64,000 nt of DNA. Origin: Shewanella khirikhana (GTDB lineage Bacteria > Pseudomonadota > Gammaproteobacteria > Enterobacterales > Shewanellaceae). Of the stretch, positions 53,731-60,492 are shown in pieces. The position numbers were made by a program, and so were the translations under genes. Below the pieces are notes generated by a model that did no database searches, was not told where the DNA came from, and worked only from the letters and a program-made list of their open reading frames with translations. The stretch covers positions 3,643,501 to 3,707,500 of the forward strand of contig NZ_CP020373.1 of the NCBI RefSeq assembly GCF_003957745.1, written 5' to 3'. Position 1 is the stretch's first letter, and each line of letters starts with the position of its first letter.

Positions 53731-53852
53731 AGTGCGCATGCGCATAATCTCACCTCCGACCACTTGGCAAAATCTCACGCAACACGCTGTTTTTAAATTT
53801 GATTTTCAACCTAGCAAAAATCATTCTGGGTGGAAAGTGCGCATGCGCATGA
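53731..53852. repeat. Twin TGCGCATGCGCA palindromes
   Basis: AGTGCGCATGCGCATAAT (from 53731) and AGTGCGCATGCGCATGAT (from 53836): two copies 105 bp apart of a 12-bp perfect palindrome with the same flanks. They lie immediately upstream of the cassette array on its coding strand and could be operators or a promoter-proximal element. No gene is seen between 53723 and 55538. Confidence 0.6.
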
Positions 53853-53981
53853 TTTGCGCTCGCTTTGTTTCGCGCACCATTTTAAGCTCATGAATTTTTT
53901 GTGATTATAAAAAGTGTTTCAGAAATAGTGCGCAAAGACGGCACGGTTTTTAGCTCCAAAATCGGCTGATTTTAAATCATA

Positions 53982-53997
53982 CTGTATGGGCATACAG
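53982..53997. promoter_or_regulatory. LexA-type SOS box
   Basis: CTGTATGGGCATACAG fits CTGT-N8-ACAG with inverted-repeat interior (CTGTATG/CATACAG). It is followed at once by another palindrome, AGAATTGG-G-CCAATTCT. No intact gene starts directly beside it; integron integrase genes are commonly LexA-controlled, so it might be the remains of a lost platform (inference). Confidence 0.5.
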
Positions 53998-54033
53998 AAT
54001 TGGGCCAATTCTGATGGATAACAGAGAGAAGGA

Positions 54034-54282
54034 GTGCGGACACCCACTACTCTCTCACTCAACAATGTACTCAAAGGTTTCACTCCATTTTTCCGCGTGG
54101 CGGCCAGAGGCCTTCGGGAAACGCTAGTGAGATGAAACTGTTCATCTCACTGTCTGACGACACGCTTATTCCCCATCGAAGCCGCTTTGGGTGTTGGGCT
54201 GAGTGAAAAGAGCGAGCCGAGATATGGGCGAGTGTCGCATCGCGACTAGCATACGAGCGCGAGGCAGTACAGCCGAGCCGGG
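54034..54282 (+). repeat. Direct repeat A upstream of the toxin module
   Basis: Blocks 54034-54086 (GTGCGGACACC ... TCAAAGGTTTCACT) and 54170-54282 (CCCCATCGAAGCCGCTTTGG ... GAGCCGGG) match 57245-57403 in the same order and orientation. An ~85-bp hairpin-bearing insert separates the blocks here but not in the second copy. Confidence 0.75.
54093..54151 (+). repeat. Covarying hairpin repeat, copy 1
   Basis: CCGCGTGG linker followed by AGTGAGATGAA-ACTG-TTCATCTCACT (54126-54151). Copies 2 and 3 at 57706-57766 and 58019-58079 have the same linker and GAAACTGTTC-like core but different paired arms. Confidence 0.65.
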
Positions 54283-55538
54283 GGTGAAGCATAAGGATAT
54301 GCTTCGTCGAGGCAGTGACCGTTGAGCTTGGAGCGAATCGGTCACGGTGGTCGTTTTCAGCCCATAAAGCCAAAGTGCTCGGCTTCGTCAGGGGCGGCAA
54401 GGGAGATGCAAGAGGGAATTGCTGCTGATTCCCTCTTGCCCTGTGTGAGCGGAGCTCACGACTTTCGCCAAACGAAGTTTGGCATTCCACCAAACCGCCC
54501 GCAGGTCGGTTGACCTGCCAATTCATCCTGGCAAAGCGCAGCGCCCGAATTTCGGGTTGGCTACCGCACCGGCGCTTGCAGCCTTAGAGCGTACCTGACC
54601 AACTGGCTTTGGTTAAAGGCCGTTTGTAAAAAATTCAACTAAAACAACAGCAAGTTAGCAGCTTGGGTGATAGTAAACCTAGGGTTAGGTCAAGTTTTGT
54701 GCAGTGTTTTCTGCTTAATGACCTGCTTAATGCTGCTTAATGACCTGCGGGTGCCACATGGCCTTGTGAGATGAGGGGAGAAGCTGAAGGGTGAGCGGGC
54801 TTTTAGCGTAAAGGCGCTTGGCTGGCGCTGTCCCTGCGTTGCTGGCCGTGCCTGTGAAGGCGTGGCTGAGCGGTTCTTCCCTGATCCACATTGTCGTATC
54901 GCTTGTTGTACTGCTGATGTGCTGCCGCACTGGCCGCAGGCGACTCTTGTTTAGCACCTGCTTAATTAACGCCTGTAATTCATCATCTTAGGGTTAAAAA
55001 AGCCTTGTCAGTAACAAGTGCACCAAGGTACAACAAAGGCACATCCGGGGCAATACTCTTGGCTGGGATTGGGTAATGCATGGGGGCATGTCTGTTGATA
55101 TGGCTGGCCAATATCTGTATTCGCTTACCTCTGCCGGATTAATAGTGACAAAGAAGGTATTTGGCGAGTCAAATAGCTCTTTGAGTATTTATGTCGCTTT
55201 TTTAGCAATAGCGCGCAGGTTTTCTTCTCGACAGCTGAATTATTCCCGCATCAAAAGCACTGACTCGCTATCCAAAATACCCTCAAACTGCTGAATTCAA
55301 GAACCATCTGTCGCAGCCATAGCAACCAAAATATCTCCTCAAAGAATATGCCTCAACCTAAAGTGCTAATCGTTTGGGGCTATTTAGTGTTAATGCAGGC
55401 TTTGTTAGCATTTAGCCGTTCGTCAGTCTGCCTTTTTATTCGTGTTCATCCGCAGAACAGAAGCAGGTAGCCATGTTCACCATATTTGGCAACCAAAGGG
55501 ATTTACGCCTCTCGGGATGAGGATACAGGGAGAAACAG
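54283..55538. other. Non-coding, palindrome-rich spacer
   Basis: No open frame here has a ribosome site or a recognisable product. It holds several perfect hairpins: GCAAGAGGGAAT/ATTCCCTCTTGC (54408-54439), GTGAGC-gga-GCTCAC, GCCAAAC-gaa-GTTTGGC (54467-54483), GCAGGTC-ggtt-GACCTGC (54501-54518), and short direct repeats of TGCTTAATGACCTGC near 54712-54749. From about 55020 on the sequence becomes more AT-rich with nothing identifiable until the toxin gene. Confidence 0.6.
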
Positions 55539-56777
55539 ATGCGGGTTGTACATCATAGCGATGCCTATCTGGACGACATAGGTCTGATAGTGGAACCACG
55601 GCAGGCCTTGGCAAATATCCGCTCAAGCCTACGACGCGAACCGGGTTGCCATCCCTATATATCAGGCCTTGATTCAATGCTCTGCGACCGAGGTTTGGGC
55701 GCTTGTATTACTCCTCATCAGGTCGATAACCTGCTGGAAGATATTCGCCCTCTTATAAACCGAGGCGACTATTTCTTACTCAGCGGCCGCGGAGATCTCG
55801 AAGGCGTTTTGTTTTTTGAGCGCAGCAGCCCCTTCCTATCCAATGAATTCCAGCACAAGTTACAATCCCTGCCTCCAAGGCCGCAGTGGAGCGCCGCTTC
55901 TACATCAAATTCGAGCAGCTCATTCTTTGAAGATGCCATTGATGGCCTTGTTGGCGCAGGTAAGCAAGTACTTAACGATTTCATTGCCGGTCAGCGGGCC
56001 TCACAGGCCGAATGGTTTGCTGAACAGGGCATCATCCAGGCAACAGACAAGGCAACAGGGCAAGCCTTAAGCAGCGAAGAATTGGCTGAACGTTACCGGG
56101 AGATTGAAACCGTCAGCATTAGCCCCGCTCAACAAGGCGGCGCCGATGCAATCCAGTCTCTCAGGGGATACGAGGCAGGCTTGCTGGTTGCCGAAGCCGC
56201 GGTAAACCGTAAGAAAATCATCACAGACGCCAAAGAAATCAAAGATGCGATTGTCGATGCGGTGAAAGACACGAAAGCTCAAACTAAGGTAGACTTGGAC
56301 GACATTGGGAGTACTGCTGCTGATTTGGGTGTTACACCAAACAAGTTAGATGACATTTTTCAAAAAGTTCCAGAGGTCGATTATTTTGCAATCAAGGGGC
56401 GGTCGCTGCACAACGCTGACTCCGCCACGCTTGTCTTAGGAAAGTATCGACCCACGATAACAAATGGTGTTGAAGATTGGAGCGTACCTGGGCCTGATTC
56501 TTATGTGGCGATTGCTAGAACTGAGAACGCGACATACTTTGACCTTGGTAGTGAATGGGGCTCTGTTACTTCAAAATATGGGTTGTCTGATGATGACATG
56601 TTTAGAGCATTTAATATTCCAGTGTTGGACGATGCAGTAAATGCAGGTAAACAAATTAAGTTTAGTCACGATCCTAGAACCAACGGTGGATTCCTGCTGC
56701 AAGAGTGGGAATACTTGCAGAATACACATGGATATAAACGGTTAAGAGAAGTTGATGGAGTTTGGTATGCGAAGTGA
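55539..56777 (+). CDS. Putative polymorphic toxin with exchanged C-terminal domain
   Basis: 412 residues, AGGGAGAAACAG before ATG 55539. The first ~245 residues (no signal peptide; SSSSFFEDAIDGLVGAGKQVLNDF and a helical stretch YEAGLLVAEAAVNRKKIITDAKEIKDAIVDAV) are encoded by DNA of normal GC content; from about 56270 the DNA turns AT-rich and the protein changes character (VDYFAIKGRSLHNADSATLVLGKY ... YFDLGSEWGSVTSKYGLSDDDMFRAFNIPVLDD ... FSHDPRTNGGFLLQEWEYLQ). This break, together with a small overlapping gene behind, is the hallmark of a contact-dependent or type VI-delivered toxin. The toxic activity is not identifiable by eye; no Rhs repeats, PAAR or haemagglutinin region is present. Confidence 0.65.
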   Translation: MRVVHHSDAYLDDIGLIVEPRQALANIRSSLRREPGCHPYISGLDSMLCDRGLGACITPHQVDNLLEDIRPLINRGDYFLLSGRGDLEGVLFFERSSPFLSNEFQHKLQSLPPRPQWSAASTSNSSSSFFEDAIDGLVGAGKQVLNDFIAGQRASQAEWFAEQGIIQATDKATGQALSSEELAERYREIETVSISPAQQGGADAIQSLRGYEAGLLVAEAAVNRKKIITDAKEIKDAIVDAVKDTKAQTKVDLDDIGSTAADLGVTPNKLDDIFQKVPEVDYFAIKGRSLHNADSATLVLGKYRPTITNGVEDWSVPGPDSYVAIARTENATYFDLGSEWGSVTSKYGLSDDDMFRAFNIPVLDDAVNAGKQIKFSHDPRTNGGFLLQEWEYLQNTHGYKRLREVDGVWYAK

Positions 56778-57090
56778 TGACTTAGAAGATGTTCTTATTG
56801 AAAAGCTCGATGAGCATTTTAAGACAGCCGTAAAAGATTTTGTTGTTAAGGAGTCAACCGATACTCCATTCTTGCACCTGACAATTGAAATGACTCTTTA
56901 CAACTATTTTGTGGTGAGGTTAGCCATCGAGAAAAATACTTTGTTTTTCTCGATTGTCCAGTCAGGGTTTCAATTGCAACTATTCAAAACATCATTGTCT
57001 AGTGAAGATTTAAGAGCAGCTCCATCAATATTGGATAAAGAGATTAGGCTAAGAATTCCTGACAAGTATCTACAAGCAAAGGGCTGGTAA
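56767..57090 (+). CDS. Putative immunity protein
   Basis: 107 residues from ATG 56767 (GGAG eight bases upstream), overlapping the toxin-like gene by 11 bases. Acidic, small, soluble (MRSDDLEDVLIEKLDEHFK; LTIEMTLYNYFVVRLAIEK), AT-rich. Not a named family, but size, overlap and composition fit the partner of the preceding toxin domain. Confidence 0.65.
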   Translation: MRSDDLEDVLIEKLDEHFKTAVKDFVVKESTDTPFLHLTIEMTLYNYFVVRLAIEKNTLFFSIVQSGFQLQLFKTSLSSEDLRAAPSILDKEIRLRIPDKYLQAKGW

Positions 57091-57098
57091 TTAGATAG

Positions 57099-57242
57099 CT
57101 ACATGTTGTTCCAAACAATGCTAGAACCGAAATTATCAGCGAGGTAAACACCAGGTCTACATACCTTAAAGATAAATATGGTCACTTAAGTTCTGAGCAA
57201 CGACTTGCTCGAATTGATGAGTTAGCGGGAGCTAACAAACAA
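57099..57242 (+). pseudogene. Orphan toxin-like C-terminal fragment
   Basis: An open frame without start codon reads VVPNNARTEIISEVNTRS then TYLKDKYGHLSSEQRLARID and ELAGANKQ. The pattern (HLSSEQRLARIDELAGAN) resembles linker segments before toxin domains of polymorphic toxins as I recall them. It ends where the direct repeat at 57245 begins. Probably a displaced, silent cassette left by toxin exchange. Confidence 0.5.
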
Positions 57243-57244
57243 AA

Positions 57245-57403
57245 GTGCGGACACCACAAATCTCTCACTCAGCAATGTACTCAAAGGTCTCACTTCTCCC
57301 CCCATCGAAGCCGCTTTGGCTGTTGGGCTGAGTGAGCCGAAACAGGGGCGAATGTCGCGAAGCGACAAGCTTATGAGCGCGAGGCAAGGATAGCCGAGCT
57401 GGG
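57245..57403 (+). repeat. Direct repeat B downstream of the toxin module
   Basis: Second copy of the repeat at 54034-54282, lacking the hairpin insert. With copy A it brackets the toxin, the putative immunity gene and the orphan fragment. Confidence 0.75.
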
Positions 57404-57450
57404 AGTGAAGCATAGGGATGTGCTTCGCCCAAGCGGCGCCAGTAGAGAAG

Positions 57451-57508
57451 GGGCGAATGTCGCGAAGCGGCAAGCCTATGAGCGCGAGGCAAGGATAGCC
57501 GAGCCGGG
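57451..57508 (+). repeat. Dispersed ~57-bp repeat, further copies
   Basis: GGGCGAATGTCGCGAAGCGG ... GAGCGCGAGGCAAGGATAGC ... GAGCCGGG. Same unit as 57346-57403 and 54226-54282; more diverged copies at 57630-57668 (GAGCGCGAACCATGGATGG) and 57808-57862 (GAGTGTCGCTCAGCGACAGG). Confidence 0.7.
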
Positions 57509-57536
57509 ATAAATTTATAGGGATGTAAATTCGGGA

Positions 57537-57595
57537 GTCTGAAGCGTTAGCCAATTTCGTCCATAAGACCGAGGGGATTTCGGCTTCGTCTGGGG
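57537..57595. repeat. Right 59-bp inverted repeat of the accessory island
   Basis: GTCTGAAGCGTTAGCCAATT ... CGGCTTCGTCTGGGG, the reverse complement of 51751-51809 with one mismatch (GCTAAC against GCTAGC). The pair encloses about 5.8 kb. Confidence 0.8.
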
Positions 57596-57705
57596 TCGCA
57601 GTGGGATTGGATAAGGGTTCATGCCCGCCAGAGCGTCCATGAGCGCGAACCATGGATGGTGAGCTGGCTCTTTTGCATGGACGCATTTGTAAGTCGAAAC
57701 GGCCT

Positions 57706-57766
57706 CCGCGTGGTGCTCGAGACGAGCTTCGGCTCCAGCTAAGCGACAGAAACTATTCTGTCGCTT
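57706..57766 (+). repeat. Covarying hairpin repeat, copy 2
   Basis: CCGCGTGG linker, a CTTCGGCT segment, then AAGCGACAGAA-ACTA-TTCTGTCGCTT (57741-57766). The region 57596-58180 has no credible gene; it is composed of these repeats. Confidence 0.65.
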
Positions 57767-58018
57767 GCCTGATAGGCACCCTTACGCCCTTTCTCCGGGT
57801 GTGGGTTGGCGAGTGTCGCTCAGCGACAGGCCCACGAGCGAGAGCCATGGATGGCGAACTGGCTGTTATGCATGGATGCATTTTGCCCACGACCTTCGGC
57901 TGCGGCACGCAGCCAATCCCGCCAGGGATAACGGCTTCCGTCGCTTGCAAAGCGACAAAACCCGCAGGGTTTTCTGTCCCGTCAGAGCCCAAACGTGCCT
58001 TCTGCGTTAACAGAATAT

Positions 58019-58079
58019 CCGCGTGGCGGGCCTGAGTCCCTTCGGCTCAAACTAAACGACAGAAACTGTTCTGTCGTTT
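58019..58079 (+). repeat. Covarying hairpin repeat, copy 3
   Basis: CCGCGTGG linker, CTTCGGCT segment, then AAACGACAGAA-ACTG-TTCTGTCGTTT (58054-58079). Compared with copy 2, the G in AAGCGAC is A here and the opposite C is T, so pairing is kept. Confidence 0.65.
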
Positions 58080-58180
58080 GCCTTGCGGCCGTTTTCGCCC
58101 TTCAGCCTTCGTTCATCTTCACCCCTGTAGCCTGTGATCAAACTGGCATTGTGCCGGTATGAAACAGTCAAGGAGGCCCT

Positions 58181-59593
58181 ATGAACAGGTCTATCAGAAT
58201 ACAACTTGTGTCGGCCCTGATGTGTTTGCCCCTGTTTTCCGGCTGCACCTCGGTGGCTCAGGCCGAGCCGAGTGAATACAGCAGCAGTATCCGCGCCGAG
58301 CGCTTCAGCGAAGCCGAGCTGGCACGGCTGCTGGCGCCCATTGCCCTTTACCCCGATACCCTGCTGACCCATATCCTGATTGCCTCCAGCTATCCGCTGG
58401 AAGTGGTGGAAGCAAGCCGCTGGCGCGAGAAAAATCGCAAGCTCAGCGATAAGAAGCTGATGGATAAGGCAGAGAAGCAGGGCTGGGACCCCAGCGTCAC
58501 CGCGCTGATTGCCTTCCCCAATGTGCTGGAACGCATGAGCGATGACCTTAACTGGACCCGGGATCTGGGGGATGCCTTCCTCGCCGATGAAGAGGCGGTG
58601 CTCGACAGTATTCAAATGCTGCGCCGCGAGGCCGATCGCGCCGGTAACCTCGATGGCGGCGATAATCTGGTAGTGAAGCGCCAGCCCACTCAAATCATTA
58701 TTGAGTCGCCCAGCCCTGAAATCATCTACGTGCCCTACTACGACCCACGGGTGGTGTATGGTCACTGGCGCTGGAACCGCTACCCACCTGTGTACTGGGC
58801 GCCCTTCCCCGGTTATGCCCACTACCATCGTCACTTTGGCTGGCATTCGGGCATCAGCATTTCCTTTAACTTTTACTTTTCCAATTTCCACTGGTACGAC
58901 AGACACGTGATTGTGAGTCATCACCATCATTACCGTCGTCCGCCCGAACCCAGATACGCCATCAGCCAGGGTGCTCAGCGCTGGCGCCACGACCCGGGAC
59001 ATCGCCGTGGCGTGGCCTATCGCAGCGCCGATATCCGTAAGCGTTACCATGTGAATGCGCCAAGCCGTATCGAGCGGGAGCATCAGCGCAGACAGGAGTT
59101 CAGCCGTGAGTTTGCCCACAATGACCGCCGCAATGCCGAGGTGCGCACGCGCGAGTTCAACGGCCGTGAGCTCAATAGCAGCCGCGAACGCGACTTCAAG
59201 GCCCGTATGGAGCGCAGTGAAAACCGCCTTCAGGCCGATGGTCGCAGCCGTGAGCGAATTGACAACCGCGAGCGCAACCTTCAGCGCAGTGAACAAAGCC
59301 GTGAGCGACTGGAACAGCGCAGCCAGCCGCAGCAGCGCGAACTGCAAAACCGCGAGCGTCAACGGGAGCATCAAAGCCAGGAGCGCCAGCGCGAGCTGCA
59401 ATCCCAGCCGCGTCAGCAAATTGAGCCCCGGCAGCGCCCAGAGCCACGACAGCAGATAGAAACAAGGCAGCGCCCTGAGCCACGGCAACAGGCCGAGCCA
59501 AGGGAGCGGCAGCAACGTGACCATCAGCCCCGTGAACGGGCACAGCCACAGCGCGAGCGTCACAACGAGCATGCCCGCGAGCGTCACCTCTAA
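58181..59593 (+). CDS. DUF3300 lipoprotein with Arg/Gln/Glu-rich tail
   Basis: 470 residues; AAGGAGG upstream of ATG 58181. Lipoprotein signal peptide with lipobox LFSGC (about residue 22). DUF3300 domain follows (LLAPIALYPDTLLTHILIASSYPLEVVEA; EIIYVPYYDPRVVYGHWRW). The last ~190 residues are extremely rich in R, E, Q and H (RERLEQRSQPQQRELQNRER type) and probably disordered or coiled; the histidine run before it (VSHHHHYRRPPEP) could bind metal. Family function is unknown. A large open frame on the opposite strand is a composition artefact. Confidence 0.85.
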   Translation: MNRSIRIQLVSALMCLPLFSGCTSVAQAEPSEYSSSIRAERFSEAELARLLAPIALYPDTLLTHILIASSYPLEVVEASRWREKNRKLSDKKLMDKAEKQGWDPSVTALIAFPNVLERMSDDLNWTRDLGDAFLADEEAVLDSIQMLRREADRAGNLDGGDNLVVKRQPTQIIIESPSPEIIYVPYYDPRVVYGHWRWNRYPPVYWAPFPGYAHYHRHFGWHSGISISFNFYFSNFHWYDRHVIVSHHHHYRRPPEPRYAISQGAQRWRHDPGHRRGVAYRSADIRKRYHVNAPSRIEREHQRRQEFSREFAHNDRRNAEVRTREFNGRELNSSRERDFKARMERSENRLQADGRSRERIDNRERNLQRSEQSRERLEQRSQPQQRELQNRERQREHQSQERQRELQSQPRQQIEPRQRPEPRQQIETRQRPEPRQQAEPRERQQRDHQPRERAQPQRERHNEHARERHL

Positions 59594-59647
59594 CCCTGCT
59601 CAAGGCGCAGCTATCAATTGCCAGGCTGCTGAAAATATGCCAAAAAC

Positions 59648-59673
59648 AAAGACCGGCCCCGCCGGTCTTTTTT
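59648..59673 (+). terminator. Terminator after the DUF3300 gene
   Basis: AAAGACCGGC-ccc-GCCGGTCTTTTTT. Confidence 0.9.
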
Positions 59674-59747
59674 ATTACATCGCCTGTTACAACCAGGCCT
59701 GCCACCAGCCATGGCAGGAATAAGCAGGCAAACCCAAGGAGCTGACC

Positions 59748-60398
59748 ATGTCCGGCCACATCCGTGCTGCCGAAACCGCGCAAACCGTTGCCACCTTCGA
59801 CAAACATGCGAAGGCCTATCGAGACGCCTTTGCGCTGCTGCCAAGTTACCTCGCCACCTTCGATGCGCTGGCGGATAGAATGCAGCCCGGCCACACTCGC
59901 TTGCTGGACCTCGCCTGTGGCCCCGGCACCTTAAGCCTGCACCTTAAATCCCGCTTTCCCGGGCTTACCATCACCGCCACCGACTTATCACAGCAAATGC
60001 TGATGCTCGCCAAAGAGGCGCTGCCGGATGGCGAATTTCATTGTGTGGATCTTAGGGATACCGCAAGCCTTGCTGGCGAGTTTGATGTGATAGCCTGCGC
60101 CTTCGGCCTGCCTTATCTCGACAGCCACAGCGCCACGCAATTTTTACGTGACTGCACTGCCAAACTGGCGCAGGGCGGCCTGCTGTATTTGAGTTTTATC
60201 GAGTGCGACACCACACCCCACAGCCAAACCAACCGCCATGGCGACAGCGTCTGGCGTCAGGGCCACAGCCCCGCCGATCTGGTTGCACAGCTAAGTGCAC
60301 TCGGCCTTGAGCCTGTGTGGCAGCAAAGCACAGAAACCCGTGGCGAGACCGAACACTTTTTGATAGCCGTTAAAAACAGTGAGGGAAGATGCGAATAA
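59748..60398 (+). CDS. Class I SAM-dependent methyltransferase
   Basis: 216 residues, AAGGAG upstream. Motif I LLDLACGPGTLSLHL, motif II region TDLSQQMLMLAKEAL, then DVIACAFGLPYLD. Substrate unknown. The last five codons and the stop (GGAAGATGCGAATAA) are supplied by a truncated MITE-like element, so the native C terminus has been replaced or trimmed. Confidence 0.85.
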   Translation: MSGHIRAAETAQTVATFDKHAKAYRDAFALLPSYLATFDALADRMQPGHTRLLDLACGPGTLSLHLKSRFPGLTITATDLSQQMLMLAKEALPDGEFHCVDLRDTASLAGEFDVIACAFGLPYLDSHSATQFLRDCTAKLAQGGLLYLSFIECDTTPHSQTNRHGDSVWRQGHSPADLVAQLSALGLEPVWQQSTETRGETEHFLIAVKNSEGRCE

Positions 60399-60482
60399 GT
60401 CCCGTGCTTGCTCTGCGTGAGCCTACAGCGGATAGATGCAAGCCACAGTTCCTGCGAATGGCTCAAGTCCTTCGCAAGAACT
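60383..60482. mobile_element. Truncated copy of the 271-bp MITE-like element
   Basis: Left ~100 bp of the element at 13333: identical over the first 37 bases (GGGAAGATGCGAATAAGTCC onwards), then mostly identical to about CCTTCGCAAGAACTT. No right terminal repeat. Provides the end of the methyltransferase gene. Confidence 0.75.
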
Positions 60483-60492
60483 TCCTTAGGCG

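Noticed and set aside
53723..54030. Remnant integron integrase gene
   Set aside because: No tyrosine-recombinase motif can be read in any frame; only an SOS-like box suggests one may have existed.
54080..54526. 148-codon open frame on the minus strand in the island
   Set aside because: Lies across repeats and hairpins; no recognisable product or start signal.
55395..55420. Third attC-like site (GGCTTTGTTAGC near the toxin gene)
   Set aside because: Shares GCTAACAAAGCC with attC2, but no opposing GTT core or second arm is found within 200 bp.
57229..57552. GCTAACAAAC ... GCGTTAGCC as another attC site
   Set aside because: The boxes are over 300 bp apart, no paired inner arms are visible, and the second belongs to the 59-bp inverted repeat.
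57652..58035. 127-codon open frame starting MDGELALLHG
   Set aside because: Encoded by the dispersed intergenic repeats; the phrase MDGELA recurs because the DNA unit recurs.
58052..59587. 511-codon open frame antisense to the DUF3300 gene
   Set aside because: It arises from the biased Arg/Gln/Glu codons of the plus-strand gene; no ribosome site, an implausible Leu/Ala/Val-rich product, and it runs into the repeat zone.
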